Below, piece by piece: positions 42,716 to 54,200 of a stretch of 64,000 nucleotides of DNA. Source of the stretch: Crossaster papposus (taxonomy: Eukaryota > Echinodermata > Asteroidea > Velatida > Solasteridae); assembly GCA_037893245.1 (NCBI GenBank), contig JBAIAA010000409.1, positions 62,001 to 126,000 of the forward strand. The letters are read 5' to 3'. Both the position numbers and the translations under genes were made by a program. The notes under the pieces were generated by a model that saw only the letters and a list, made by a program, of their open reading frames with translations, was not told the DNA's origin and searched no databases. How positions within the stretch are numbered: position 1 is the first letter of the stretch; each line of letters opens with the position of its first letter.

Positions 42716-42845
42716 AAAGGCCGACTCATACTTCACGCGAATGTCATTGCGAGAGAACGTCACAATAAAACTCCAATAATTGTTTACGTCATGAAATTCG
42801 CTTCGCGTTCGCTTTCGCGTGAAGTAGGCCTATGAACCGGCCTTA
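42716..42845. mobile_element. Small TIR element, ~130 bp
   Basis: AAAGGCCGACTCATACTTCA, then CGCGAATG, are mirrored on the right by CGCGTGAAGTAGGCCTATGA and ACCGGCCTT, with several mismatches. No ORF. Confidence 0.6.
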
Positions 42846-42846
42846 A

Positions 42847-43626
42847 GGGTCGGTTTTCACGGGGCACGCGAACGATTTGCGAAGGATGCGAATGGCAAAG
42901 TACAACATTCGTATTTTAGTAGCCAAAAGTTCGCCAAACATGCGCGGGGGTTCAGGCAGCGGGAATTTCAAAAAAGTTAGAAATTTCTTGCGAACGTTTC
43001 CAGCATCCCGGTTCGTGATTTGCTCGTGATTTCCCCTCAAAAATGTCTTACAAGCTTCGTGCGCACGACCTACTCACGACGTGCGTGATGTTCGCAACAT
43101 CTTTGTGAAACCCCAAACAGATTCCGAAATTTTCGAGAATGTCTCGCGCATGTCTCGCGAAAGCAGCGAAGTCCGTCCGATCATTTCTCGAGCTATTCAC
43201 GAACTGTTCGCGTAGTTCTTGAGAACAGGTGACTTCGCCAAAGAAGCATCGGATTGCCGGTCGCAAGATAATCGCGCGACATATTTACAAATGTCGCATA
43301 AATGTCGCACGAGGTTTATTATTCGAGAAAAATGCGCGAAGAGTTTGCATGCGTCGCATGTGTCGCGAAATGTCCGCACGAATGTTGCCCAAAATTCGTG
43401 CAACATTCGTGTTGTTCGCATTTTTGTCGCATGTTCTTCGTGTATGTGGACTGACCATAGTTCGGCAACGCTACACCCGACATTCGCACATACGTTGTGA
43501 GAACTACACACAAACTGCATTGTCGCGACATATTCGGAAAAAAACTTCTCGGAATGTTGGACTTTGTAATTTTTTCGGCATTCGCATCCTTCGCGAATCG
43601 TTCGCGTGCCCCGTGAAAACCCACCC
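42847..43626. mobile_element. TIR element with CpG-rich TTCGC/GTCGC-word interior
   Basis: GGGTCGGTTTTCACGGGGCA, then CGCGAACG and GCGAAGGATGCGAATG, are mirrored at the right (CATTCGCATCCTTCGCGAAT, CGTTCGCGTGCCCCGTGAAA, CCCACCC). The arms are about 48 bp. The interior is built of TTCGCG, GTCGCA, ATTCGTG and GAACG words with no ORF of protein-like content. Confidence 0.8.
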
Positions 43627-46159
43627 ATTGCGCATAGGCATAGGAGTTACGCCACTGGGCTGGAGACATTAAATTGTACGCTGTACTAATAAAGGAGACT
43701 AAGGAATTAGTAGTTGGGAAATTTGAATGTCTAGAAATTATTGGACGCAGCTGATAATGCTCGGCTATATGAATTCAATTGAGACAATGAAACTAGGGTG
43801 TTGAATAGGCCTAATAACTGAAGCGTGATACATGTACCACGATATAGCGTATACACGTCCACCGCGTCAATGAACTGAGTATGCTTTGCAACGTCGATGT
43901 ATAATTTTATTCACGTCCACCGCTGTGTGTATGTCATATATGTCAGTCGTGTATACCCGTCCCCTGCAGCGCTAGCGAGTAACTTTTGGCGTTAATACAC
44001 GTCAACCGCAACAACCAAGGTAACATTTGCAGCGTATACACGTTCTCCGCGGAATTAAACTGCTGTGCCGGGCAAATTAACACGTCACCCGTGGATAGTA
44101 AACGATTTTTTTCCGGGCCTTGCTCGGGACGTTTATTGTTTATTCCGTTTTGAATCTCGGCAAAAGTTTGCTGATACGTCCTCCGGCGCGAACTGCAATC
44201 GACGAGCGCGAAGCTATTTCGGCATGGGGTCCGGGGCCTTCTCAGGGACCCCAGGAGCTCCGGGGTCCTATGATGCCCAGGGTGCAATCTGAGCCATTCT
44301 GGAACACTATTACGTCTTCTTGGGAGAGTGATTTAATTATTAGACCAGCAGAATAAAGCATGTACATGTACTGTTTTAAAAGGAAAAATCTACGCAATTA
44401 AAAAAATAAATAAACATTTTCCAATGAAATCGGCATCTATCACAATCCAAAGTGCTCGATACATCACTGTAGAGCTAAGTAAATATGAAATACATTTAGG
44501 ATACGAGAAGAATCGTACGTCGAGAATAACCTAATAATCAAGGAAAGAACTTTGAGATCAAATGGGACATTGTCCAAAGAGAGCTACCATACTCTAATGT
44601 AAACAAGAAATGCAACTTGTGTATAGCAGAGAAATCCATAATCATTATGCATGCCCAACATAGGTACACTTAATAAGCGGAGCGAAATCGCCTCTTAGTC
44701 TTACGTGTATAGGCACTGAGAGATAGGTACGGTGTGTGCTAAGTTCAGGAACGACGTAATGCGGAGCGCGACCATGGTTCGGTATACATGTATAACGCGC
44801 CATGCAAGCCTGATTCGATGTGTATGAAGATGCTGTACATGGTAATTGGTATTCTTTGTCATTCTGCTGATGAATACCACACGTCTGTCCAGAAGTTAAT
44901 TTAACTCGTATCCTGAATTTAATTCAAATATTTTTAAATATACATAATTAAATATTTAAAAAAATAATAAAAAATGCACAACACAGGGGATTTCTCATTC
45001 TTAAGTTATTTATTTGAATTATTTAAGTTAATCTAAAGATTATGTTTTTCCATCGAAACGGTGCTTGTGCGCGACATTTTAATTAAAAGTCAATGTAGGT
45101 GGTAAACGCGTAACCTGTTTTATATCATTATGTATTTAAAACATAAACCTTGTTTTTACAGTGTACTGCGATCATGCTTTTTATGAAAAGTTTCACGTGT
45201 ACACATTCCATTTATCAATTCTGAATTGTTCGCCAACTAACTGTAGTAGCCTATTACACAGAAGCCAAAGTAGCCTACCTCAATCCTGGAGTTTCAGGGA
45301 TCAGAATCTGTTATTTCCGCATTTTCAGGGGCAGTATACCGTTCAAGCCCCATTGAAACCGGTGTACAGTTAACAACGTTTAGTTAACAACGTTTCATGC
45401 AAACCGACATATCACTAGGGTTTCTCAACAATCAGATTATTGTCTTGGCCTTTATCTTTCCATTTCTTTTCAATTTTTGGTGGGTTAGCCAATTGATTGT
45501 TTTAATATTTACACCCAAAACAATCACCTCCCCAAAAAGTGATACTTTCCTAGCCTGCACGCAGCCATTTTACAAATGGCACCCCTTCACGTTCTCGGGC
45601 AATTAGGACTCATTTTTCAATCGTAATTTTATCAAGTGCCCCTCAAAACCAGAGAGTTGATCATAGGCTATATTTACACAATCCCATCATTTTAAAAACC
45701 AAACGGCCTCCTTAAAAAAAAAATGTGGGTGCACATTAATGCTAATGAGCTCGCGTAGAAATTCTCACTTCAATTGGGGTAGTGCATCCCCCTGTGAGCC
45801 CGAGTTTCACTGGTGACCGCTATCAGAGCCGTAGATAGAGAGAGTTGCGACATGAGAGACGCAAAACGGCTATAGGTCACGTGGTGTATGGAGCCATTTT
45901 GTTTCCGAAGTGCTGCGGTGTTTACTACATGTATTTGTTTAGGCGTACAAATGGCTGTAATATAGTGTAATTTTAGAGTTCAGAGCCATTCTACAAGAAC
46001 AAAAGCCTAAAAAAAGGCAAGTTGAAGGCAAGTTCTAGAATTGTGAGCACGATGAGTTAATTGTTCAAGCTCAAGCAAATTGGCAAAGATTGATAACCAT
46101 GGCACAGAATGTGGACAGCACAAAATAAATCCTCTACACGATCCACTAATGTAAATAAA
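43627..46159. other. No gene seen
   Basis: Includes a diverged MITE fragment at 44077-44196 (listed separately). Otherwise it is AT-rich with repeated ATACACGTCC/ACGTCCACCG words near 43850-44050. A CACGTGG and GGAGCCATTTTG stretch lies near 45880-45900. No coding character. Confidence 0.4.
44077..44196 (-). mobile_element. Truncated MITE (CCAGTTCGCGCC family)
   Basis: CGGGCCTTGCTCGGGACGTT, TATTCCGTTTTGAATCTCGG and CCGGCGCGAACTGCA correspond to one end of the family in reverse orientation; the rest is missing. Confidence 0.6.
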
Positions 46160-46370
46160 ATAAAAATTCCAAAACCGAACCCCCAAAATCTTTAAAACCA
46201 CAAGCAAAACAAAGAAATCATCCAAACCACAAATTGGTAAAAAAAAAAATGTTTGAAATGACAACCCCCCCCCCCCCCCCCCCACAAAAAAGACAAGAAA
46301 AGTAAGAGTCCCTTTCAAAGGGGACTAAAAAACTCCCCATCTACAAATTGGTAAACAAATTGTGGAAATG
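46160..46370. repeat. Poly(C)-containing interspersed repeat, copy 1
   Basis: CCAAACCACAAATTGGTAAA, a C19 run (46265-46283), AAAAAGACAAGAAAAG, then CATCTACAAATTGGTAAACA. It matches 47945-48080 in the same orientation and 49780-50060 in reverse orientation, where the run appears as G19. Confidence 0.8.
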
Positions 46371-46860
46371 ACTGGGAAACTTTAGGGTTTGTACAAGTTG
46401 TCAATGCCTGGAAAAGTTCACGAATAATAATTATGTTCATAATCTTGCCCCTCAGATCTCGTCCAAACTCCTGCGTGCAAGTAAGTGGATTACGGCGTGT
46501 GATTCCAATTATTGCTTTGTACTTAATATCTGGTACCCGTATAAAGAAGTCATTACAATTAATAATCAACAGGTATTTCAAATTACTAGTAATCCACGCC
46601 CTGAACAAAGCCCTGAACAGAGTAATGCCTAAACACACAGCCAAATTTGACAGACAGGAAGATAGCGAGGAAGACAGTGACGAATAAAGACTTAACAAAT
46701 AATAATAAGTTGACGACGATAAGTTGCGAAGAAATGTATTGGGGGAAAACGGACAAAGGCTAACGAAAACAGGGTGTTCCAAAGAGAAATGGTCTCAATA
46801 AAGCAACAATGTTATAATTTCTCTATTTTTATTTGTTAGCGTTGTCTTCTTCTTACGGTT
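46371..46860 (+). other. Transcript-like unit of unknown nature, copy 1
   Basis: About 490 bp repeated at 48075-48580 with many substitutions, but with indels that are mostly multiples of three (for example 3 nt near 46572 and 6 nt near 46652). One plus-strand frame ends LNKALNRVMPKHTAKFD, then an acidic QEDSEEDSDE-stop. Another frame ends NPRPEQSPEQSNA-stop. An AATAAA (TCAATAAAGCAACAATG) follows at about 46798. It looks like the 3' end of an mRNA or a processed copy. I do not recognise the protein and cannot tell which frame, if any, is used. Confidence 0.4.
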
Positions 46861-47944
46861 TAACAATCAGGAAAGCCTATACATTGTACTCTCAGGATAT
46901 GATTAATGTTTGGACTTTGGTCTTTGGACTTTGATTAATGTTTGGACTTTGCATTCTGAACAGTGCACCCATGTAGTTATATCGACCGACTACTTTACAG
47001 ACGGGAGAAAAACACAACTTGCAATCGTCCACACATCTCGTGTGTTTCTCTTTTGAATTGTATCCCTCCTACACGGGTCACAAAATTAACTCCTATTTAA
47101 TTTATTTATTTATTCCACAATGATTTGTACACAAAAATATGAAAGAAATATTGAAAGACAACTATCAGAATACACAAAGTTGAACCGAGTAAAATAATCA
47201 ATTCAGCAATCGGCCATTAAGTAAAATACTGCAAATTGTTATGTCGACAATAGAAAGTATCTGTTAATCTACTTTAACAGCTTACGTTTTTCCTTTTGTT
47301 AATTCGCCACAAACTCAGTGCGTAACACCGGTTTACTCAACTGTATAAATATTTGGTTATATAACATTTATGTATAAAAGTACTGGGCCTTTGGGTACTC
47401 GGGGTCTGTGTCCCTCAACGTGCCACCGGGTTGCTCGCGGCCATAAGCTTGTGTATATTTGTGTTGTCAACTTGTAGAGTGTTACTTATTATTAAATTAT
47501 ATATTATATGTGGTTGCCACAATCTATGTTTGCAAGCTGTGTATTTCTTGTCGTGTCGATCCCTTTGGGTGTGGCGGCCTTGCCATGTTGGGCTACCGCG
47601 CACAACCATAACAAAATTGAAATCTTGTTGCGATTCCTTAATATAATAGAAAACCTTTATCTAGGACAAAGCTAGACTATACACTTGTTGAAAATATTGT
47701 TTTAATATTCATCGACATTGCAAATGTTATACAAAACGGACCTACTGTTTTCAGGTTCTTCGACCCTCTTTTTGACATGTATGTTGACATACTTGGTAAA
47801 CAGACGAAATAAACAGTGAATAGTCGGACAGCTTGAAACAAATGCGTTTGTTGTCTTTTGCGGTTAAATTCTAATCCAATCTACATTTCCTTAACAATTA
47901 TCGATAACGTCATCTACAGCGTCATCAAAGTACCTCCCTACCTT
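46861..47944. other. No gene seen
   Basis: AT-rich DNA between the two transcript-like units. Short chance frames only. Two GTTTGGACTTTG(G/C) repeats lie near 46909-46945. Confidence 0.4.
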
Positions 47945-48074
47945 ATCAGACACCCCCCCCCCCCCCCCCCAAAAAAAAAAAAGAAAAAAAAAAGAAGACA
48001 AGAATTAAAAGAATCCTTTTGTAAGGAGACACAAAAAACAATCTGCAAATTGCTAAAAGAATTATGGAAATGAC
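47945..48074. repeat. Poly(C)-containing interspersed repeat, copy 2
   Basis: A C18 run (47953-47970) followed by an A-rich stretch (AAAAAAAAAAAAGAAAAAAA), AAGAATTAAAAGAATCCTTT and CAAATTGCTAAAAGAATTAT. Same order as copy 1. Confidence 0.7.
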
Positions 48075-48580
48075 TGGGAAACTTTAGGGTTTGTACAAGT
48101 TTTCAACGCCTAGAAAAACTAGCAAATACTATTTTGATCATCTTGCTCGTCAGAACTCGTCCAATCTCTTGCGTGCAAGTAAGTGGATTACGGCGTGGGA
48201 TTCCAATTATCGCTTTGTACCTAATCCTTGGTACCGGCATACAAAATTCAATACAATTATTAATCAACAGGTATTATTTCAAATTACTAGTAATCCATGC
48301 CCTGAACAAAGCCCTGAACAGAGTAATGCATAAACACACAGCCAAATTTGACGAACTATCCCAGGAAGATAGCGATGAAGACAGCTACGAATAAAGACTT
48401 AACAAATAACAATAAGTTAACGACGATAAGTTGCGAAGAAATATATTTGGGGGAAAACGGACAAAGACTGATGAAAACACGGTGTTCCAGAGAGAAATGA
48501 TGTCAATAAAGCAACAATGTTATACCTTCTCTATTTTTATTTGTCAGCGTTGTCTTCTTCTTACGGTGTATCAATCAGGA
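48075..48580 (+). other. Transcript-like unit of unknown nature, copy 2
   Basis: Paralogue of 46371-46860. The corresponding frame ends LNKALNRVMHKHTAKFD, then ELSQEDSDEDSYE-stop at about 48394, and the alternative frame ends NPCPEQSPEQSNA-stop. The same AATAAA context occurs (GTCAATAAAGCAACAATG near 48503). Both copies keep the two frames open, so selection cannot be assigned by eye. Confidence 0.4.
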
Positions 48581-48827
48581 CACATCGTATATACTTACAG
48601 CGTATGATTAATTTAAATTTTATAACTCTAATCTAACCAGTTCGAAACAATTTGGAGGTTTGTTTTTGACAAACGTAGAAACGTAAAACATAGCAACAAT
48701 ATGTAATTGTTTTGGGACAAACTGAGGTATTTTTGTTCTATTTTGCCACCGTTTTACCTATAGCCCAGCTGCTATCACGGTCCATAATGTTAACCACTGA
48801 GAAGGATCGGCTAAGGTGTCTTTTAGG

Positions 48828-49013
48828 TATACCCAGCACGATATGTGGCAGAGGGGTACCCCCCTCTTATCCCTATACTTTATACGCACTCAACACTATT
48901 GTAACCTAACCCACCCCCCTTGAAACCTAAAAGGAATTCCTGAGATTCCGGGAACACAATGGTCAACACAAAAGAGGGGGGGGTTTTCTCTGCCACATAT
49001 CGTGCTTCATATG
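48828..49013. mobile_element. Short TIR element with 8-bp TSD CTTTTAGG
   Basis: CTTTTAGG flanks both sides (48820-48827 and 49014-49021). TATACCCAGCACGATATGTG, then GCAGAGGGG, is mirrored by CTCTGCCACATATCGTGCTT and CATATG. The 8-bp TSD points to the hAT (or a related) superfamily. Partial relatives are at 12945-13045 and 63630-63700. 186 bp, no ORF. Confidence 0.85.
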
Positions 49014-49194
49014 CTTTTAGGAGATGTGAATTTACAAGACTGGTGGCGTAAAATGAATTCTGACCATTGACACACTAAACTGAGAAACTACAATCAATAG
49101 ACCAATTCATTAAGCCACTGAGAACGTGGACCAAAACCACATAATATTATTGTACCCCTTCTATAATGCCAGAATGCATGTTCCATCCCACAAT

Positions 49195-49425
49195 CGCGCT
49201 TGTGGTCGGCTGTTATTGGTTTAAAAAAAAACATGGGCGAGACTATTACTTGATTGGTCCATCTTTGTTATAAGCATCTTGTAATTTTCATCCAATCACG
49301 GACGTGTGCTGATTCCGTCCTCGTGCTATTGGTTCTTTGATACCACTGTCGTAAGCTCTGCACCGTCCACTTTAGCACGCCCATAAAGACAGAGTATATA
49401 AAGTCCGGTCCGTACTCCGAAGCGA
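49195..49425 (+). promoter_or_regulatory. Promoter of the secreted-peptide gene
   Basis: A consensus TATA box, TATATAAAG, lies at 49395-49403. Upstream are repeated CCAAT elements in both orientations: GTTATTGGTTTA near 49211, TGATTGGTCC near 49251, ATCCAATCAC near 49290 and CTATTGGTTC near 49327. Transcription is expected about 25-30 bp below the TATA box, near 49425-49430. The density of CCAAT boxes suggests a strong, probably tissue-restricted promoter. Confidence 0.75.
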
Positions 49426-49493
49426 CATTCCAGCGACCGTCGTCAACCAGTCAACTTATCTCTACTTCCGACGAACGACAGCACCAACTTCTT
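49426..49493 (+). other. Non-coding first exon of the secreted-peptide gene
   Basis: From about 30 bp below the TATA box to a strong donor, ACTTCTT|GTAAGTAG at 49493/49494. No ATG occurs in the exon. The 5' boundary is inferred from the TATA distance; the 3' boundary from the donor consensus. Confidence 0.65.
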
Positions 49494-49779
49494 GTAAGTA
49501 GCTTACTGCATGAGTATTTTTAATCAGCCGATCGCAAATGGTTTTAACCGAACGAAACAAGGCGATCTGTATAACTTGTCGAACGCTCAAAGCTTGCTGT
49601 ACAGACTTGTCACGTATACAATACAATTTAGCAAAACCTGTGTCGATCAGACGAACCCAAATTCAATGTTAAATTAAATTATTTATTTTATATGATTGCG
49701 ACTATGTATGTCCGTCCGTTCGTCCCCACTGACCGTTTTCCAAACCACAGCTTAGGCTCCGTCTCTGGCTCCATCACCA

Positions 49780-50060
49780 TTGCCAAGATGATGTATTTTT
49801 CTGAAAACGTTTCCCCATCATTTTCACAATTCTGTTACCAATTTGTACATATGGAGTTTTGTTTGTTGTGCCCTCTTACAAATGGATTCTTTGTTTTTAT
49901 TCTTTTATTCTATTTTTGTTTGGGAGCGGGGGGGGGGGGGGGGGGTTGCTTTTTGTTAATATCGTTTTGGTAATTTCCAACATATTCTTTTATAAATTTG
50001 TGGTTTGGAGGATTTCATAGTTTTGTTTGTGTTTGCAAGATTTTCGGGTTTTTTTTTTTT
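49780..50060 (-). repeat. Poly(C)-containing interspersed repeat, copy 3 (inverted)
   Basis: Inside the first intron of the peptide gene. Reads in reverse relative to 46160-46370: ACCAATTTGTACATATGGAG, G19 (49928-49946), TTTATAAATTTGTGGTTTGG. A T-run of about 22 follows near 50050. Confidence 0.8.
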
Positions 50061-51204
50061 TTTTTTTTTTTTAATATTTCTTAACCAATGGCCATGTGGA
50101 TGATTCCTTTTGTACTGTACACAGAATGTGCTTTGGTTAATTCAAAAGTATCAAGTAAATAACCCATCGACATGTTCTCCAGCCTTGATATGGCTGATAC
50201 ACAATGACAAAACTACATCATTTTGAGGCCTACATTTTATTTCAGCATCTGTTATTGCAGTCCGACTTTCTTTCTTTTTAGCTATTTTTTTGCAATAGGC
50301 CTACTGCTACGAACGCGTGAGGATCACGACGGTGCGTTCGACTAACCCAGCTCTCGTGGCTATACCCCCACACCCCACCAGCCGAGCGGGGTGACAGTGT
50401 TTGATTAAAGGGAGGCCGGGTGACGGCGGGACGCTCATCAATGTGTCTTTTTAGTCTTACACCAAGTCTTACGCACATGTATTAGGGAACAGACCTGAGA
50501 TATCCACACAAACATCTTTTAGTTCCACATAGCCATACTGAGCCACGCAGCGCTTTTACGAGCTTTCTTCTAATAGCTCTCAAAGCCCTGCGGACACTGG
50601 GCAAGATCCGTGGTCATTTGACGCAAAGATTCATGCGCTCAATCAGAGCCTCCGTTACAAACAGACCATGGCATGCGAACGAACCTCGACCCTAGGAATG
50701 AAATTGCAGTTTTTCATTCATAAAACGCGATACTTATTCCTGGGTCCGAGGTTGGCTCACAAACAAACAAGATGGGCTTTTTCACCCGATCCTCCCGAAG
50801 GTCTTCCGTAATGCGCATTTCTATTGGTCCATTCGCTTGGACATCTGAGGTGTTCTCACAAATTTACATTTTCCCACGTAAAAATTAAAATTAATGGGAT
50901 TTTTTTTAAATTAACGTATAGAACTTGAAATAAAGCTTTGCTATTATATTTTTATAAGAAACATAAAATACTGAAAAGCTACGTAAACGCCAATAACATT
51001 AGGTATAGGTGGTAGAAATTGTCATTTTACCAGGGGTGGATGTTCATATCATGTATTGACCAACTTGTTTAATGGTTGCTGCGAATGTCCACAGGGTTTG
51101 AGGGCGATAATTCGAAAATCAACAGCCCGTTAAACTCTGCGTGGCTCAGGATGCACATAATCATGTTGCTTTTCTTGTTCTCTGTTTGCCGCATCTTCAA
51201 GCAG
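50061..51204. other. Intron 1 of the secreted-peptide gene; nothing else seen
   Basis: AT-rich intron. A GC-richer part at 50310-50430 (CCCACCAGCCGAGCGGGGTG) has no coding character. The acceptor for the signal-peptide exon is CGCATCTTCAAGCAG at 51204. Confidence 0.5.
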
Positions 51205-51270
51205 TCAAGATGAAGGTGTTTATCTGTTTGGCCATTCTGGTGTGCCTGGGCTCTGTCCTTGCCAACAAAG
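51205..51270 (+). CDS. Signal-peptide exon
   Basis: Acceptor TTCAAGCAG|, a five-base leader, then ATG at 51210. Encodes MKVFICLAILVCLGSVLANK plus one base; donor AACAAAG|GTAACA. Hydrophobic core FICLAILVCLGSVLA, with likely cleavage after the LA. Confidence 0.85.
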
Positions 51271-54200
51271 GTAACATATCCCATTTTAATTTATCAGCTT
51301 GAACCCTCCACAGAAGCCTAATTGATCGTTTTGTCCCCGAACATAATCCAACGTGAATTGAATGAATTTGAGCGAACAATTCCTAAAATCGATTGAACAA
51401 AGACGAATTCAATCATTGCATTGTGTAGATGATCATCCGGTAAGACGAACTTGATTGAAAATTGAGGGTTTTTTGGGTCGCAAAAGTGAACCATGAAACT
51501 CGTTCTACACAAGAATAACGTCCGGTTTAAAGGAGGGTTGTGTGGATGTTTATATCCTACTTTTAAATGCTGTTTCCGATTAACATCAGTTCGTTTAAAA
51601 CTCTTTCTGTAGCCCAATTGGTGCTTCCAGGACATATAATAGTCTTCCTTCATTCCAGTAAAGATGGTTGTCATAATCTAACGTTAATATTCTTTTTTAT
51701 TCAAATGCCAGCACTAACAATTAAAGTCAAATAAATTCTCCCTCTCTCTGTCTTTTCAGCCGACAAGATTGATGTGAAGCAAGGTCGTAAGTTTCTGCAG
51801 TCGATTTCTTAAAAATTTCCCGATTAATCAGATTTAATGTTCGCAGTAAAATAAACTTCCGAAGTTACAGAAGCGTATTTAGGTCACAACCCAAAATATC
51901 CAGGTCCACTGTTCCGCCCGGACGAAATAGTGATGCGCCGGGCGGAATGGTGATCCGCCCGGCCGGGATAATTTGTTTTGGTTGTGTCGTCGATATGGTT
52001 CCGTACGCATGGCGATGTCGTGCGGTTAAACTAAATATTTGAATCCGACTGCTTTTTTTGGCAGCCTGTGAATCTGAACTTTCGCCGCAGTATCAGTGCC
52101 ATTCAGGCTATCAATGCACCTATCATCTTTTGTTTTCATGCTGATGTAATCTGCACACACAGGATATGCACAGCACCCAGCTAAGCCTAATATAAACTGA
52201 ATCCAAGTTGCACTGTTTCCTTGTCAAATCAGATCAGGTGTTCTGAAAACGTAATTAATATTTCTAATTCTATCGAAGGTCGCTCAATTTCTTACCACAA
52301 CAAAACAACAAAAACACCCGGATTTAAAACGGTTGGTCACCCTTTTTTAAACACAGATTGTAAAATATTCGTCAATACAGATCAAATTCACCTGAGCTGT
52401 TGCCGAAAGGCAGCATGCACGGATCGAATTGGTCTGATATCAATCAATTTAAAACTTATATTAAATCAAGTATAGTCTGGTGTGTGCTGGAGTCAAGCGC
52501 TCATCAGACTAATCTATATTGAACATAATTATTGTTTTTAATGTATCGATATAAGGCAAATTTGACCTCTGAATGCTGATTTTTGGCAACAGCTTAGAGG
52601 AATTTGTTTTGTAATGACGAGTATATTACCGACCCGGTGTTTAAAAAATGTGACCCGAACGTTGAAATTGAATGATAAATGACTGAATTATTGTTTGGTA
52701 AAAGCGTGTGAAAAATTTCTCGGACGAAATTGAATGTTAGTGAATCTGAATGAAAAATGTTTTAAAATAGCCGGGGAAACCTACACTGTATACTTACTTT
52801 CTTCTAATTATTATTTTTCACAGCGTGTTATTTTGATCCAAACGCGTGCCCATACCCAATGGAGTGCAATTATGAACATGGTTTCTGCGAGTATCCACAC
52901 AAAAGAGAAAATGTTGAAGGTAAATTTCAATTCTTTACTCAAAATAGACTTGACCCTTTTTGGTTTGAACATTGCGTTGTGGGTTTGTGGATAACAATCA
53001 TTTCCTGTCATTATGGCCTTGCCTATTAAACAGTGAGTGTTTCTTCTTTGACTTACCTTGAACTCAATGGAGTAAAGATTTTGTTTAAGTAAAATCATTG
53101 AAATGCAAATTTGTGTCGAATTTCCTCTTAATGTTCAATCCATTGCGTTAGTTGAAACTTGATGTCTTCTATGTTTTACTTGCTTTGATAATTTAAATAC
53201 ATAATACACCAAGCAAACATATTTGCTGTTTTAAATGGACTCATTGTGCTCGAAAATACGCCCCAAATTCATCCTAAAGAGCTTGGTCTCAGTAAAACAA
53301 TACCCATTTATTCAGTGTTGTTAAGTCGGTGGGAATTAAATTGTAGGCCCATATGCATTATCACGACTACACCCAAACAGCCCGATTTTTTTGGGTCGCA
53401 GAAGTGGACCCAAACCTCACCGTTCTACACAAGAAAAACGACCGGTATTCAAAGGAGGGTTGTGTGGATGTTTATATCCTACTTTAAAATGCACTTTCAG
53501 ATTAACATCAGTTCTTTCAAAACGCTTTCTGTAGCCCAATTGGTGCTTCCATGACATTACTCTCCCTTTATTCCAATAAAGATGGTTGTCATAATCTAAC
53601 GTTAATATTCTTTTTATTCAAACGCGAGCACTAACAAGTCAAATAAATTCTCCCTCTCTCTGTCTTTTCAGCCGACAAGATTGATGTGAAGCAAGGTCGT
53701 AAGTTTCTGCAGTCGATTTCTTCAAAATTTCCCGATTAATCAGATTTAATGTTCACAGTAAAGCGAACGTTCGATTTTACTGAAGCGTATTTAGGTCACA
53801 ACCCAAAATATCCCGGTCCACTGTTCCGCACGGACGAAATAGTGATGCGCCAGGCGGAATAGTGATCCGTCCGGCCAGGATAATTTGTTTTGGTTGTGTC
53901 CTCGATATGGTTCCGTATACAATGTACCGACACACGGCGATGTCGTGCGGTTAAACTAAATATTTGAATCCGACTGCTTTTTTTGGCAGCCTGTGAATCT
54001 GAACTTTTGCCGCGGTATCAGTGCCATTCAGGCTATCAATGCACCTATCATCTTTTGTTTTCATGATGATGTAAATCTGCACTCACAGGATATGCACAGC
54101 ACCCAGCTAAGCCTAATATAAACTGAATCCAAGTTGCACTGTTTCCTTGTCAAATCAGATCAGGTGTTCTGAAAACGTAATTAATATTTCTAATTCTATC

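Noticed and set aside
43197-43672. Overlapping 93-147-codon ORFs on both strands
   Set aside because: Situated in the word-repetitive interior of a TIR element; codon composition follows the CpG-rich words rather than a protein.
46315-46782. Minus-strand 155-codon ORF through transcript-like copy 1
   Set aside because: The paralogous copy at 48075-48580 does not keep this frame open, and the AATAAA points to plus-strand transcription.
51318-51674. Minus-strand 118-codon ORF in the peptide-gene intron
   Set aside because: Falls in the duplicated intron block; the copy at about 53240-53590 does not preserve it, and it has no recognisable content.
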